This document shows positions 32,425 to 41,199 of a stretch of DNA of 64,000 nt, piece by piece. Each line of letters opens with the position of its first letter. Positions within the stretch are counted from its first letter, which is position 1. The position numbers and the translations under genes were made by a program. Below the pieces are notes generated by a model. That model was not told the origin of the DNA, searched no databases, and saw only the letters and a program-made list of their open reading frames with translations. This stretch comes from Thioalkalivibrio sp. ALJ12 (GTDB lineage Bacteria; Pseudomonadota; Gammaproteobacteria; Ectothiorhodospirales; Ectothiorhodospiraceae): contig NZ_KB899538.1 of the NCBI RefSeq assembly GCF_000378305.1, positions 1 through 64,000 on the forward strand. The letters are read 5' to 3'.

Positions 32425-33306
32425 TCAACGCTTGTCTTTCAGACGCAGGGCCCGGGCATAGACACGGTTGCGCGGCAGTCCGGTGGCATCGGCGAGGACC
32501 CGCACCGCACGTTTCAGCGGGAGCTCCCCCAGCAAGGCCCCCAGCAGGCGTTCATTTTCGTCGGCCAGCGGGGCATCCTCGGACTCCGGGTCGGCCGCCT
32601 GCGGTGCCGGCGCGAGGATCAGGACGAACTCACCCCGCAGACGATTGGCATCGGCATCGAGCCAGGTCGGGAGCTCGCCAGCGGCTCCTCTATAGTGTTC
32701 CTCGAACTGCTTGGTCAGTTCGCGCCCCAGGAACACCAGCCGCTCCGGCTCCAGTGCGGCCAGGTCGTCGGCAGCGGCGCGTACGCGATGCGAGGACTCA
32801 AACAGGATTGTGGTCACCGGCTGGGCCAGCAAGGTCTCCAGGCGGCGACGGCGGGCCCCACCAGCATGCGGCAGGAAACCCTCGAAGCAGAAACGATCGG
32901 ACGGCAGGCCGGCGACGGCCAGCGCCGCGAGCGGGGCGCTGGCGCCGGGCACCGCGCGCACCGGCAGCCCCGCCTCCGTGGCCGCTCGTACCAGCCGGTA
33001 GCCGGGATCGGATACCAGCGGCGTACCGGCGTCCGAGATCAACGCAAGATCGTCGCCCGCCTCCAGCGCAGACAATAAAGAGGGGATCCGGTCGCGCTCG
33101 TTATGCTCATGGAGACTGACCAGCGGGGTCTGCACCCCCAAATGCGCCAGCAGCCCGCCGCTGTGTCGCGTATCCTCCGCAGCGATACGCGAAACGCGCG
33201 CCAGCACGTCACGGGCACGGGGGCTGAGATCGGCCAGATTGCCGATCGGGGTGGCAACCACCCATAACGTGCCGCAATTCGTTGACACAACCTGATGCGC
33301 TTTCAA
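32425..33306 (-). CDS. rsmI: 16S rRNA (cytidine-1402-2'-O)-methyltransferase RsmI
   Basis: Methylates the 2'-OH of C1402, the same nucleotide modified by RsmH. It has 293 residues. The tetrapyrrole-methylase fold is recognised by LWVVATPIGNLADLSPRA, the ISDAGTPLVSDPG motif near residue 90 and FESSHRV. It is divergent from lpoA with 35 bases between start codons, matching the E. coli yraL-yraM-yraN order. Confidence 0.96.
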   Translation of the reverse strand: MKAHQVVSTNCGTLWVVATPIGNLADLSPRARDVLARVSRIAAEDTRHSGGLLAHLGVQTPLVSLHEHNERDRIPSLLSALEAGDDLALISDAGTPLVSDPGYRLVRAATEAGLPVRAVPGASAPLAALAVAGLPSDRFCFEGFLPHAGGARRRRLETLLAQPVTTILFESSHRVRAAADDLAALEPERLVFLGRELTKQFEEHYRGAAGELPTWLDADANRLRGEFVLILAPAPQAADPESEDAPLADENERLLGALLGELPLKRAVRVLADATGLPRNRVYARALRLKDKR

Positions 33307-33341
33307 TACTGACTCCCCAATACGCTGAGCATCTCGCTATC

Positions 33342-35207
33342 GTGAACCTATACCTCTCTCCAGCCGCCGGGGGGCGCCACCGGGGCCGCCTGGCCCTGAG
33401 CCTGCTCGCCGGTGCAATCCTCGCCGGCTGCGCGACCCCGCGCCCGGACCCAACCCCCGCCCCGGACCCGGAGGAGGAACGACCCGAGATCGTTGACCTG
33501 CCGGCCGAGCAGCAGGCGCCGATCCTGATCAGCGAGGCCTGGGCGGACCCGCAGCCGGACAACGTGCGCGCGGCGATCGACGCGGTCCTGAGCCTGGACG
33601 ACCCCGACGGCGACCTGGTCGACCGCGCGGACGCGCTGTGGCGCGACCTGGATGCCCAGCACCGGGAACCGCTGGCGGACCGTGTGCGTGGCGGCCGCCT
33701 GGCGGCCACCCGTGGCGAATGGGAGACTGCGCGCGAGCGACTCGGCGCCGATGACCCGGACGACGAGACCCGTACGCCCGAGGTTTACCGCGAGGGTCTG
33801 GCCCTGCATGCACGCCTGCTGGAGCATGAGCGTGAATGGTATCAGGCGCTGGACGCCCGTTTGCGCCTGGATGGGCTGCTCCTGCTGGAGCCCGATGACC
33901 AGACCGTTAACCAGGAACGCATCTGGGGCCTGCTCTCGGCGCTTCGACCCGCACAGCGTGACCGCCTGGCGGCGGGCGAACACCCGGATGCCGAGCCCTG
34001 GGTGCGGCTGTTCAGCGGACTGCGCAGTGTCAATTCGGAAGAAGACGCCCGCCGCGTGGCTGGCCAGTGGCGCGAGCGCTATCCGTCGCACCCGGCCAAC
34101 AGCCTGCTCCCGGAACTGGTCGCAAGTCACCCGCTCCAGCCCGAGGCGCCGGAAACGATCCTGGTCCTCCTGCCGCTGTCCGGTGATCTCGCCCAGCTCG
34201 GCAATGCAATCCTCGACGGCATCACGCGCGCCTACTACGCGGAGACCGGGGGCCACGGCCGCCTGGTGGTGCGCGACACACGCGGCGACCCTGACACGGC
34301 AGCAGACCTCTACAGGCGCGGCGTCGAAGACGGCGTAAACCGCATCATCGGGCCGCTCAACCGCGATGCGGTACGCGCAGTGGCTGCGAGCGAAGAGACT
34401 CGCCCGACGCTGCTGCTCAACCGCACACAGCTCGGCGGCAACGGGGCCTTCGGCACGCTGGCGCTGAACCCGGAAGAGGACGCCTACGCCGTGGTGGATC
34501 GCGCGGTACGTACGGGCTGGCGCAACCCGCTGGTCATCCTGCCCGAGGGCGAGTTCGGCGACCGCATTGCCGAGGCCTACCAGGATGCGCTCGCCGACCA
34601 CGGCCTGCGGCCGCGCGATATCGTGCGCCTGCGGCCGGACGCCGAGGACATCAATGCCCGCGTGGGCAATGCGCTAGGGATTGAGCAGAGCGAGGCGCGC
34701 ATTCGCGACGTCGCCCGCCGTACCGGGCTAAACTTGGAAGGCGACCCCCAGGTTCGGGGTGATGCCGATCACCTGTTCGTGACCGGAACCTCGCGCCAGA
34801 TGCGCCAGCTCGTGCCCTACCTGCACTTCCACGGCGCGCGTCAACTCCCGATCATGGCAACGCCTCATATCTACGCCGGACAGCCGGATGCCAATCGCGA
34901 CCGCGATCTCAACGGCATCGTCTTCCCGGACGCGCCCTACCTGTTTACGACCATCGAGCCGCTGAACGGCGAAATGGCCGAAGGGGCGACTGACGAGCTC
35001 CCGCGCTTCGTCGCGCTGGGCATGGATGCGATGCGGCTGAGCCTGCATGATCGCGCGGTACGCGAGGCCAGCCACCATCAAATCGTCGGCGGGTCCGGCA
35101 CCTGGTCACTGAACCCGATCAGCGGGGACTGGGTGCGCGAGCCGGTCTGGGCGCGCTTCGAGAGCGGCGCACCACGCCAGCTGGGGTCCACCAGCGAAGG
35201 CAGCTGA
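33342..35207 (+). CDS. lpoA: Penicillin-binding protein activator LpoA
   Basis: Outer-membrane lipoprotein that activates PBP1A through the periplasm. The GTG at 33342 is preferred because it gives a compact lipoprotein signal, MNLYLSPAAGGRHRGRLALS then LLAGAILAGC, with the lipidated Cys near residue 30. A TTG 20 codons earlier would overlap the rsmI leader. The 621-residue protein has a TPR-like N-terminal half and a C-terminal periplasmic-binding-protein fold that begins at ILVLLPLSGDLAQLGNAI. The order rsmI, lpoA, yraN supports the call. Confidence 0.9.
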   Translation: MNLYLSPAAGGRHRGRLALSLLAGAILAGCATPRPDPTPAPDPEEERPEIVDLPAEQQAPILISEAWADPQPDNVRAAIDAVLSLDDPDGDLVDRADALWRDLDAQHREPLADRVRGGRLAATRGEWETARERLGADDPDDETRTPEVYREGLALHARLLEHEREWYQALDARLRLDGLLLLEPDDQTVNQERIWGLLSALRPAQRDRLAAGEHPDAEPWVRLFSGLRSVNSEEDARRVAGQWRERYPSHPANSLLPELVASHPLQPEAPETILVLLPLSGDLAQLGNAILDGITRAYYAETGGHGRLVVRDTRGDPDTAADLYRRGVEDGVNRIIGPLNRDAVRAVAASEETRPTLLLNRTQLGGNGAFGTLALNPEEDAYAVVDRAVRTGWRNPLVILPEGEFGDRIAEAYQDALADHGLRPRDIVRLRPDAEDINARVGNALGIEQSEARIRDVARRTGLNLEGDPQVRGDADHLFVTGTSRQMRQLVPYLHFHGARQLPIMATPHIYAGQPDANRDRDLNGIVFPDAPYLFTTIEPLNGEMAEGATDELPRFVALGMDAMRLSLHDRAVREASHHQIVGGSGTWSLNPISGDWVREPVWARFESGAPRQLGSTSEGS

Positions 35208-35210
35208 CCG

Positions 35211-35567
35211 ATGTTCCGCCCGGGCGTGACCGGCCAGGCCGCCGAGGACCGTGCGGCGCACTACCTGACCGGGCAAGGCCTCACCCTGGTGGCGCGCAAC
35301 GTGCGCCGCCCCTGGGGCGAGCTGGACCTCGTGGCACGCGAGGGCGACACGCTGGTACTCGTCGAGGTGCGCAAGCGTAGCCACCGCGGCTTTGGCGGCA
35401 GCGCCGAGAGTATCGATTCCGGCAAGCGCAAACGCCTGCTGCGGGCGGCCGAGGGCTACCTGCAGGAGAGCCGCTGGCAAGGCCCCGTGCGCTTCGATGT
35501 CGTGCTGCTGGACGGCGACGACACGATCGAATGGCTGCCCGACGCCATTCAGGGGGACCCGTCATGA
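35211..35567 (+). CDS. yraN: UPF0102 family protein YraN, predicted endonuclease fold
   Basis: It has 118 residues. The PD-(D/E)XK-like core is visible as GELDLVAREGDTLVLVEVRKR (E, D and EVR-K), preceded by GQAAEDRAAHYLTGQG and followed by RFDVVLLDG. The cellular role of the family is not established. It lies 3 bases after lpoA and overlaps the next gene by 4 bases (ATGA). Confidence 0.93.
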   Translation: MFRPGVTGQAAEDRAAHYLTGQGLTLVARNVRRPWGELDLVAREGDTLVLVEVRKRSHRGFGGSAESIDSGKRKRLLRAAEGYLQESRWQGPVRFDVVLLDGDDTIEWLPDAIQGDPS

Positions 35568-36958
35568 CACCGCTGGCACGCGAGATCGAGCAACTCCTTC
35601 CCGCCGAAGACCGCCTGCTGGACCCGGCCGATTGCTGGTCCTACGGCGCGGACAACTCCAAGCTGCACGCGCCGCCGGATGCCGTCGCCTTCGCCCGCGA
35701 CGCCGAGACCGTCGCCGAACTCATTCGACTTTGTCGGCGCCTCGGGGCGCCTGTGACCTGCCGCGGACGCGGCACCGGCACCACAGGAGCGGCGGTCCCT
35801 GATCACGGCGGACTGGTCCTGTCGTTCGAGCGCATGAACCGGATTCTGGAGGTCGACCCTGCGAACCGCTGGCTGATCGCGGAACCCGGAGTGACCAACG
35901 GCGAGGTGCAGGAAGCGGCAGGCGCCCTCGGGTTTTTCTGGCCCCCGGACCCCACGAGCAGCGCCTACTGCACGCTCGGCGGCAACCTGGCCTACAACTC
36001 GGCAGGCCCCCATGCGGTGAAGTACGGCACGCCGCGGGACAACACCCTCGGGCTTGCGGCGGTCGCGGGCACCGGTGAGGCCTTCCGTACGGGCGTGCAC
36101 ACGACCAAGGGCGTCGTCGGGTATGACCTCACCCGGCTGCTCATCGGGTCCGAAGGGACCCTCGCCGTGATCACCGAAGCCACGCTGCGCCTCACACCGA
36201 AACCCGAGGCGACGCGCCTGATTCAGGCCATTTATCGTACCGTGGGCGACGCGGCCGCCGCCGTGTCGCGACTGATGGGCCGCGCGGAGGTCCCGTCGGC
36301 CCTGGAGTTCATGGACCATTCGGCGATCGCAATGATTCGTGACTATGCCCCCGACTGCCCACTGCCCCGCGACGCCGGGGCTATCCTGATGATCGAGACG
36401 GACGGCACCGCGGCCGGGATCGACGCGACGACGCGCGGCGTCCGCGGCGCCGCCGATGGCGAGGGTTGCCTGCAGACCATCAGCGCGGACACCCCGGAAG
36501 AGGCCCAGGCCTTGTGGGCCGTGCGCAAGGCCCTCTCGCCGGCGCTGCGCACCGTCGCGCCGAAGAAGATCAACGAGGATGTGGTCGTACCCGTCTCGCG
36601 CATCCCCGACCTGATCGCGGGCCTCGACCGGCTCGCCCAGGCGCACGCGATCAAGATCGTGAACTTTGGTCACGCCGGTAACGGCAACATCCACGTGAAT
36701 CTGTTGGTGAACCCGGACGACCCGCAGGAGCTCGCCGCCGCCGAACGCTGCCTGGACGAGGTCTTCACCCTGGTGCTGGGCCTCGGTGGCACCTTGTCCG
36801 GCGAACACGGGATCGGGCTAGTGAAACGCGCCTTTGTGGGCCGGGAGATCGATCCCGTGGCGCTGAACCTGATGGCCGGGATCAAACAGAGCTTTGATCC
36901 CGACAACATCCTGAACCCCGGCAAGGCGCCGGGGCCGGACATCACTGGGCTTACTTGA
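35564..36958 (+). CDS. FAD-linked oxidase, GlcD / D-lactate dehydrogenase family
   Basis: Predicted flavoprotein that oxidises a 2-hydroxy acid such as D-lactate, glycolate or D-2-hydroxyglutarate. It has 464 residues. The PCMH-type FAD domain contains TCRGRGTGTTGAAVP, AEPGVTNGEVQ and GNLAYNSAGPHAVKYGTPRDN. The C-terminal FAD-oxidase domain has the metal-site motifs FGHAGNGNIHVN and SGEHGIGLVKR. The ATG at 35564 overlaps yraN. There are no Fe-S motifs, so it is not a GlcDF fusion. The 3' end overlaps sspB tail-to-tail by 8 bases. The substrate cannot be read from the sequence. Confidence 0.88.
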   Translation: MTPLAREIEQLLPAEDRLLDPADCWSYGADNSKLHAPPDAVAFARDAETVAELIRLCRRLGAPVTCRGRGTGTTGAAVPDHGGLVLSFERMNRILEVDPANRWLIAEPGVTNGEVQEAAGALGFFWPPDPTSSAYCTLGGNLAYNSAGPHAVKYGTPRDNTLGLAAVAGTGEAFRTGVHTTKGVVGYDLTRLLIGSEGTLAVITEATLRLTPKPEATRLIQAIYRTVGDAAAAVSRLMGRAEVPSALEFMDHSAIAMIRDYAPDCPLPRDAGAILMIETDGTAAGIDATTRGVRGAADGEGCLQTISADTPEEAQALWAVRKALSPALRTVAPKKINEDVVVPVSRIPDLIAGLDRLAQAHAIKIVNFGHAGNGNIHVNLLVNPDDPQELAAAERCLDEVFTLVLGLGGTLSGEHGIGLVKRAFVGREIDPVALNLMAGIKQSFDPDNILNPGKAPGPDITGLT

Positions 36959-37385
36959 CGACCTTCAGGGCGGGACCCTTGCGCTTGGCGGCCGGCTTGT
37001 CCCCGTCCTGATCCGAACCCGCGGGACCCGAGTCGTCTGGTCCGTCGCCGCCCGGGCCATCTTCCGGCCCTGGTCCCGGCTCGCTGCCGAACATCATCCC
37101 CTGCCCGTTCTCGCGCGCATAGACGGCGAGCACCGCCTGCGTGGGCACGTAGACGTCCATCGGGCTGCCGGCAAAACGCGCGGAAAAGGCGACCGCCTCG
37201 TCCCCGATATTCAGCGCCTGCACCGCAGACGGGCCAATGTTGAGCGTGATCTTGCCCTGCTCGACAAAGGCATCGGGCACTAGCGCACCCTCCACCGTGG
37301 CGTCGACCAGGATGTGCGGCGTAAAGCCGTTATCCGTGATCCACTCCCACAAAGCCCGGAGCAGATAGGGACGCGAAGAGGTCAC
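36951..37385 (-). CDS. sspB: ClpXP protease specificity-enhancing factor SspB
   Basis: Adaptor that delivers ssrA-tagged proteins to ClpXP. It has 144 residues. The fold segment MTSSRPYLLRALWEWITDNG, with TPHILVDA and LNIGPSAVQALNIGDEAVAFSARF, is diagnostic. A Gly/Pro/Asp-rich linker (about 105-130) leads to the short C-terminal ClpX-binding peptide GPALKVVK. It starts with GTG at 37385, overlapping the sspA TGA, so the two are translationally coupled. Confidence 0.95.
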   Translation of the reverse strand: MTSSRPYLLRALWEWITDNGFTPHILVDATVEGALVPDAFVEQGKITLNIGPSAVQALNIGDEAVAFSARFAGSPMDVYVPTQAVLAVYARENGQGMMFGSEPGPGPEDGPGGDGPDDSGPAGSDQDGDKPAAKRKGPALKVVK

Positions 37386-38008
37386 AGCCTCAGCTCGCGC
37401 TCGGCCTCGGTGAGACTGATCTGGAAGGATTCCCGCTTGCAGACGCGATCCGCGTATTCCTGAATCGCAGTCGGCAGAGAATCGAGATCGATCCCCAGTG
37501 ACGGCAGACGCCACATGACCGGAGCGATCGCGCAATCCACGATGCTGAACTCGTCACTCAGGAAGTACGGCTTCAGCTCGAAGATCTCGGCCGAGTTCAT
37601 CAGGCTCTCGCGCAGGATCTTGCGCGCCTTGGTCAGCCCGCCCCCGGACGCCTTCTTCACCGCATCCAACCCCTCGTACCAGTCGCGCTCGACGCGATAA
37701 AGCGCCAGCCGCGCGGCCGCACGGGAGACCGGGTCCACCGGCATCAGCGGCGGATGCGGGAAACGCTCGTCCAGGTACTCGGTGATCACATGAGTCCCGT
37801 ACAGCGCCAGGTCCCGATCCACCAGGGTCGGCACCTCGTTGTAGGGGTTGAGATCGGAGAGATCCTCGGGAAGCTCGTCCGGCCCGAGGTTGACGACATC
37901 CACCGCGATGTCCTTCTCGGCGAGGATGATACGCACGCGATGGCAGCGCACGCAGTCGTGAGCAGAAAACAGAGTCATTACGGAACGACGATTGGCGACC
38001 AGCGCCAT
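37382..38008 (-). CDS. sspA: Stringent starvation protein A
   Basis: GST-fold RNA-polymerase-associated protein of the stationary-phase and stress response. It has 208 residues. The N-terminal thioredoxin-like domain has TLFSAHDCVRCHRVRIILAEK and NEVPTLVDRDLALYGTHVITEYLDERFPHP split across two conserved blocks. The ATG at 38008 follows TAGGGAG. An extra CxxC (CVRC) occurs where E. coli has CPHS. It is downstream of petC, as in Pseudomonas. Confidence 0.95.
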   Translation of the reverse strand: MALVANRRSVMTLFSAHDCVRCHRVRIILAEKDIAVDVVNLGPDELPEDLSDLNPYNEVPTLVDRDLALYGTHVITEYLDERFPHPPLMPVDPVSRAAARLALYRVERDWYEGLDAVKKASGGGLTKARKILRESLMNSAEIFELKPYFLSDEFSIVDCAIAPVMWRLPSLGIDLDSLPTAIQEYADRVCKRESFQISLTEAERELRL

Positions 38009-38067
38009 AACTTTCTCCCTACCCCGGTCGTGCGGCACGCCGCGCCGGGCAGACGGTCAATAACACC

Positions 38068-38095
38068 GGCGGGCGCTCATCCGTGAGCGCCCGCC
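38068..38095 (-). terminator. Perfect 12-bp hairpin between petC and sspA
   Basis: GGCGGGCGCTCA and TGAGCGCCCGCC form a perfect stem with a 4-base loop, TCCG. On the minus strand it lies 19 bases after the petC stop and is followed by GGTGTTATTG, a weak T-containing tail. It may terminate or partly attenuate petABC transcription before sspAB. Confidence 0.6.
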
Positions 38096-38113
38096 AGCGA
38101 CGGTTCAGGCCGC

Positions 38114-38857
38114 CTAGTGTACGTCTTTCCAGTACTCCTTTTTCAAGAAGTAGGCCAGCACGGTAAACACGGCCAGGAAGATCAGGACGTACAGGCCAAT
38201 GCGCTGACGGTCGAGCTGCATCGGTTCGCCCATGTACGAAAGGTAGGTGACCAGGTCACGCACTGCGCGATCGTACTCGCTCTGGCTCATCGAGCCATTG
38301 CGTACAAGCTCCAGCCGCTCGTTTCCGTCATCGTCCTCGACCAGCTCCTGCCAGCCCTGCAGCTCCCACAGCACATGCGGCATGCCGACGTTGCTGAACA
38401 CCGTGTTGTTGGCACCCAGCGGGCGGTCCTCGTCGATGTAGAAGCTCTTGAGGAAGGTGTACACCCAGTCTTCGCCATGAATGCGGGTCGCCAGGGTCAG
38501 ATCCGGCGGCGTCACACCAAAGGCCTCGTCGGCATAGGAGTCGGACATCGCGTTCTTCATCAGCGAGCCCGGGTTCACCAGGTCGCCATCCTCATCGGTG
38601 ATGAAGATGAAGTTCTCGGTGACCTGCTCTTCGGTCAGACCGATGTCGCGACCCACACGGTTGTAACGCATGTACTGGGTGGAATGACAGGCCATGCAGT
38701 AGTTCATGTACAGCCGGGCGCCGCGTTGCAGCGACGCCTGGTTGGTCACGTCCACATTGGCTTTTTGCAGATCACCGCTGGCGCTTGCAGCCGAGGCCGC
38801 CGGCACGGTGAACAGGGCCGCCAGGGCCATAACAGTCGTTGCGATAAACGTTTTCAT
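38114..38857 (-). CDS. petC: Ubiquinol-cytochrome c reductase, cytochrome c1 subunit
   Basis: Membrane-anchored c-type cytochrome of the bc1 complex that passes electrons from the Rieske centre to soluble cytochrome c. It has 247 residues: a cleavable signal peptide (about 1-23, ending ASAASA), the haem motif CMACH near residue 55, and a C-terminal membrane anchor (LYVLIFLAVFTVLAYFLKK). Its start shares one base with the petB stop. Confidence 0.97.
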   Translation of the reverse strand: MKTFIATTVMALAALFTVPAASAASASGDLQKANVDVTNQASLQRGARLYMNYCMACHSTQYMRYNRVGRDIGLTEEQVTENFIFITDEDGDLVNPGSLMKNAMSDSYADEAFGVTPPDLTLATRIHGEDWVYTFLKSFYIDEDRPLGANNTVFSNVGMPHVLWELQGWQELVEDDDGNERLELVRNGSMSQSEYDRAVRDLVTYLSYMGEPMQLDRQRIGLYVLIFLAVFTVLAYFLKKEYWKDVH

Positions 38858-40266
38858 TACGAAGTCACCCTTTCCGGAACGGCACGATCACGACCCAGAC
38901 CCCGGGCAAACACCGGGACCACCATGCAGACAAACAGATGCACGGTCGGGATCAGCCAGGACCACATAATCAGGCTAGCGTCACTCGGATCGAAGCGCGT
39001 GATGTCGTAGAGGGTGTAGATACCCACGACCACCGCGAACAGAATCAGACTGGCCGCCGCGGAGCGCTCCCGACTGAGGAACCACAGCAGGAAGAAGAAC
39101 GCGAAGTACACAAGCGACCAGCGGAAGCTCATTTCGCTGATCATCGTGGTCGCCTGCTGCAGACCCAGCCAGCCCAGGATCACGAAAGCCACCACGAACG
39201 CCGCCAGGTTGAACTTGGCTGCGAACGAGCGATAGCGCATCGACAGAACCGGGTTGCGGTCCAGCCAGGGGATAAAGAACAGCATCATCACCGCTGCACC
39301 CATGGCCACCACGCCGAGGAACGGATCCGGCACGGAACGCAGCACCGAGTACATCGAGGTGAAGTACCAGACCGGCGGAATCAGCTCGGGTGTAACCAGC
39401 GGGTCGGCCGGGATCATGTTGTCCGGCTTCAGGAACAGACCGCCGCCCATCGGGAAGAAGAACATGATGACGGCGAACACCATCAGGAAGACGCCGACGC
39501 CGACGATGTCCTTGACGGTGTAGTACGGGTGGAACGGGATGCCATCCTTCGGGATGCCGTTCTCGTCCTTGTTCTTCTTGATCTCGACGCCATCGGGGTT
39601 GTTCGAACCCACTTCGTGCAGCGCGATGATGTGCGCGGCCACCAGCAGGATCAGCACCAGCGGCAGGGCAATCACATGCAGCGCGAAGAAGCGCGTCAGC
39701 GTGGCATCGGACAGCAGGAAGTCACCACGAATCCAGGTCACCAGATCCGGCCCGATGTACGGGATGGTCTGGAACAGGTTCACGATCACCTGCGCGCCCC
39801 AGTAGGACATCTGACCCCACGGCAGCAGGTAGCCGGCGAAGGCTTCGGCCATCAGCACCAGATAGATCAGCACACCGAAGATCCAGATCAGCTCGCGCGG
39901 CTTCTTGTAGGAGCCGTACATGAGCGCCCGGAACATGTGCAGATAGACCACCACGAAGAACATCGAGGCGCCTGTGGAGTGCATGTAGCGGATCAGCCAG
40001 CCCCATTCCACGTCGCGCATGATGTACTCGACCGACGCAAAGGCCAGCTCGGCATCAGGCTTGTAGAACATGGTCAGGAAGATGCCGGAGACGATCTGAA
40101 TGACCAGCACCAGCAGGGCGAGGGAGCCGAAGAAATACCAGAAGTTGAAGTTCTTCGGCGTGTAATACTGAGCCAGATGTTCGTTCCACATCTGGGACAG
40201 GGGGAAGCGGGCGTCAACCCAGCCCAGCAGCCCACCCTGCCACTTTTCCGCGGGATTACCGGCCAT
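38857..40266 (-). CDS. petB: Ubiquinol-cytochrome c reductase, cytochrome b subunit
   Basis: Core membrane subunit of bc1 with two b haems. It has 469 residues and eight or more membrane helices. Haem-ligand histidines are seen in MHSTGASMFFVVVYLHMFR and LHVIALPLVLILLVAAH. The Qo-site loop reads PPVWYF instead of the mitochondrial PEWY; as I recall, PVWY is a variant found in other beta- and gammaproteobacteria. It lies between petA and petC with one-base overlaps. Confidence 0.97.
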   Translation of the reverse strand: MAGNPAEKWQGGLLGWVDARFPLSQMWNEHLAQYYTPKNFNFWYFFGSLALLVLVIQIVSGIFLTMFYKPDAELAFASVEYIMRDVEWGWLIRYMHSTGASMFFVVVYLHMFRALMYGSYKKPRELIWIFGVLIYLVLMAEAFAGYLLPWGQMSYWGAQVIVNLFQTIPYIGPDLVTWIRGDFLLSDATLTRFFALHVIALPLVLILLVAAHIIALHEVGSNNPDGVEIKKNKDENGIPKDGIPFHPYYTVKDIVGVGVFLMVFAVIMFFFPMGGGLFLKPDNMIPADPLVTPELIPPVWYFTSMYSVLRSVPDPFLGVVAMGAAVMMLFFIPWLDRNPVLSMRYRSFAAKFNLAAFVVAFVILGWLGLQQATTMISEMSFRWSLVYFAFFFLLWFLSRERSAAASLILFAVVVGIYTLYDITRFDPSDASLIMWSWLIPTVHLFVCMVVPVFARGLGRDRAVPERVTS

Positions 40267-40868
40267 CAGACAGCTCCTCCGTCTTCATCTTCACCCACGA
40301 GCAGCAGGTTGTCCGTGATGTAGTGGTGCGGCGGCACCTCGAGGTTGTCGACCGCCGGCATGTTGCGATAGACGCGACCGGCCATGTCGAAGCGGGAACC
40401 GTGGCAACCGCACAGCCAGCCGCCCTGCCAGTCGGAGCCCATGCCGGGATCGCCGATCTCCGGACGGAACGACGGCGAGCACCCGAGGTGAGTGCAGATC
40501 CCGATCAGCACCAGGATTTCCGGCTTGATCGAGCGATGCTCGTTCTGCGCGTATTCCGGCTGCTGGGCCTCGTTCTCGGAATCCGGATCGCGCAGGCGAT
40601 CGGTCACCTGGGACAAACCATCCAGCATTTCGTCGGTACGCCGCACGATCCAGATCGGCTGTCCACGCCACTCGATGCTGACGCGCTGGCCGGCCTCGAC
40701 CTCGGTCACGTCGAACTCGACCGGAGCCCCTGCTGCCTGAGCGCGAGCGCTGGGCTGCAAGGACGCCAGGAACGGGGTCGCGACCGCTGCGACACCGGCA
40801 CCGCCGACGACTGTCGTCGCGGCGACGAGGAACCGGCGACGGCCTCGATTTACGCCTTGGTTTGCCAT
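40266..40868 (-). CDS. petA: Ubiquinol-cytochrome c reductase, Rieske iron-sulfur subunit
   Basis: Periplasmic-facing 2Fe-2S subunit of bc1. It has 200 residues. A Tat-type N-terminus, NRGRRRFLVAATTVVGGAG, gives the uncleaved membrane anchor. The cluster ligands are in GICTHLGCSP and LCGCHGSRFD. The ATG at 40868 follows GGAGAGACAAAC. It is the first gene of petABC and has a long leader with a strong hairpin. Confidence 0.97.
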   Translation of the reverse strand: MANQGVNRGRRRFLVAATTVVGGAGVAAVATPFLASLQPSARAQAAGAPVEFDVTEVEAGQRVSIEWRGQPIWIVRRTDEMLDGLSQVTDRLRDPDSENEAQQPEYAQNEHRSIKPEILVLIGICTHLGCSPSFRPEIGDPGMGSDWQGGWLCGCHGSRFDMAGRVYRNMPAVDNLEVPPHHYITDNLLLVGEDEDGGAV

Positions 40869-40954
40869 GTTTGTCTCTCCAAACAACGTGTTGAAATCGT
40901 GTCTCGGCAGCCACTCGATACGCGGACGAGGGTGCGGAGATGCCCGCAGACTGC

Positions 40955-40988
40955 CCCGTGAGCGCGCCGCCCTGGGCGCGCTCACGGG
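40955..40988 (-). promoter_or_regulatory. Perfect 14-bp stem-loop in the petA leader
   Basis: CCCGTGAGCGCGCC (40955-40968) and GGCGCGCTCACGGG (40975-40988) pair perfectly around a 6-base loop. It lies about 87 bases upstream of the petA ATG, inside the predicted transcript. There is no T tract on either side, so a simple terminator is unlikely. A role in mRNA stability or regulation of petABC is inferred. Confidence 0.6.
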
Positions 40989-41029
40989 CGAACGGGCAGG
41001 CCACCGCGGGGCGGCCAGTAAAATCCGAT

Positions 41030-41058
41030 AGAATTCCCGAACACGCTAATAAGGTCAA
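41030..41058 (-). promoter_or_regulatory. Candidate petABC promoter
   Basis: On the minus strand TTGACC (41053-41058) is followed after 17 bases by AATTCT (41030-41035); TTCTAT two bases further upstream is an alternative -10. It lies in the 331-base gene-free stretch 40869-41199. The rest of that stretch holds the leader hairpin and, near 41143-41199, a GC-rich imperfect inverted repeat after the NIF3 gene that may act as its terminator. Confidence 0.35.
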
Positions 41059-41199
41059 GTAGGTGAACGCCTTAAGACCGGGCGGACGGCGTCGCCAGAC
41101 GCGCCCAATCGATCATAAGTTATTCATGATAAAGGCGGGATTTCAGCGCCCCCGGCAAGAGCAGATTGCCCCGCGAATGTGCGCTCGCCGGGGCGCCGG

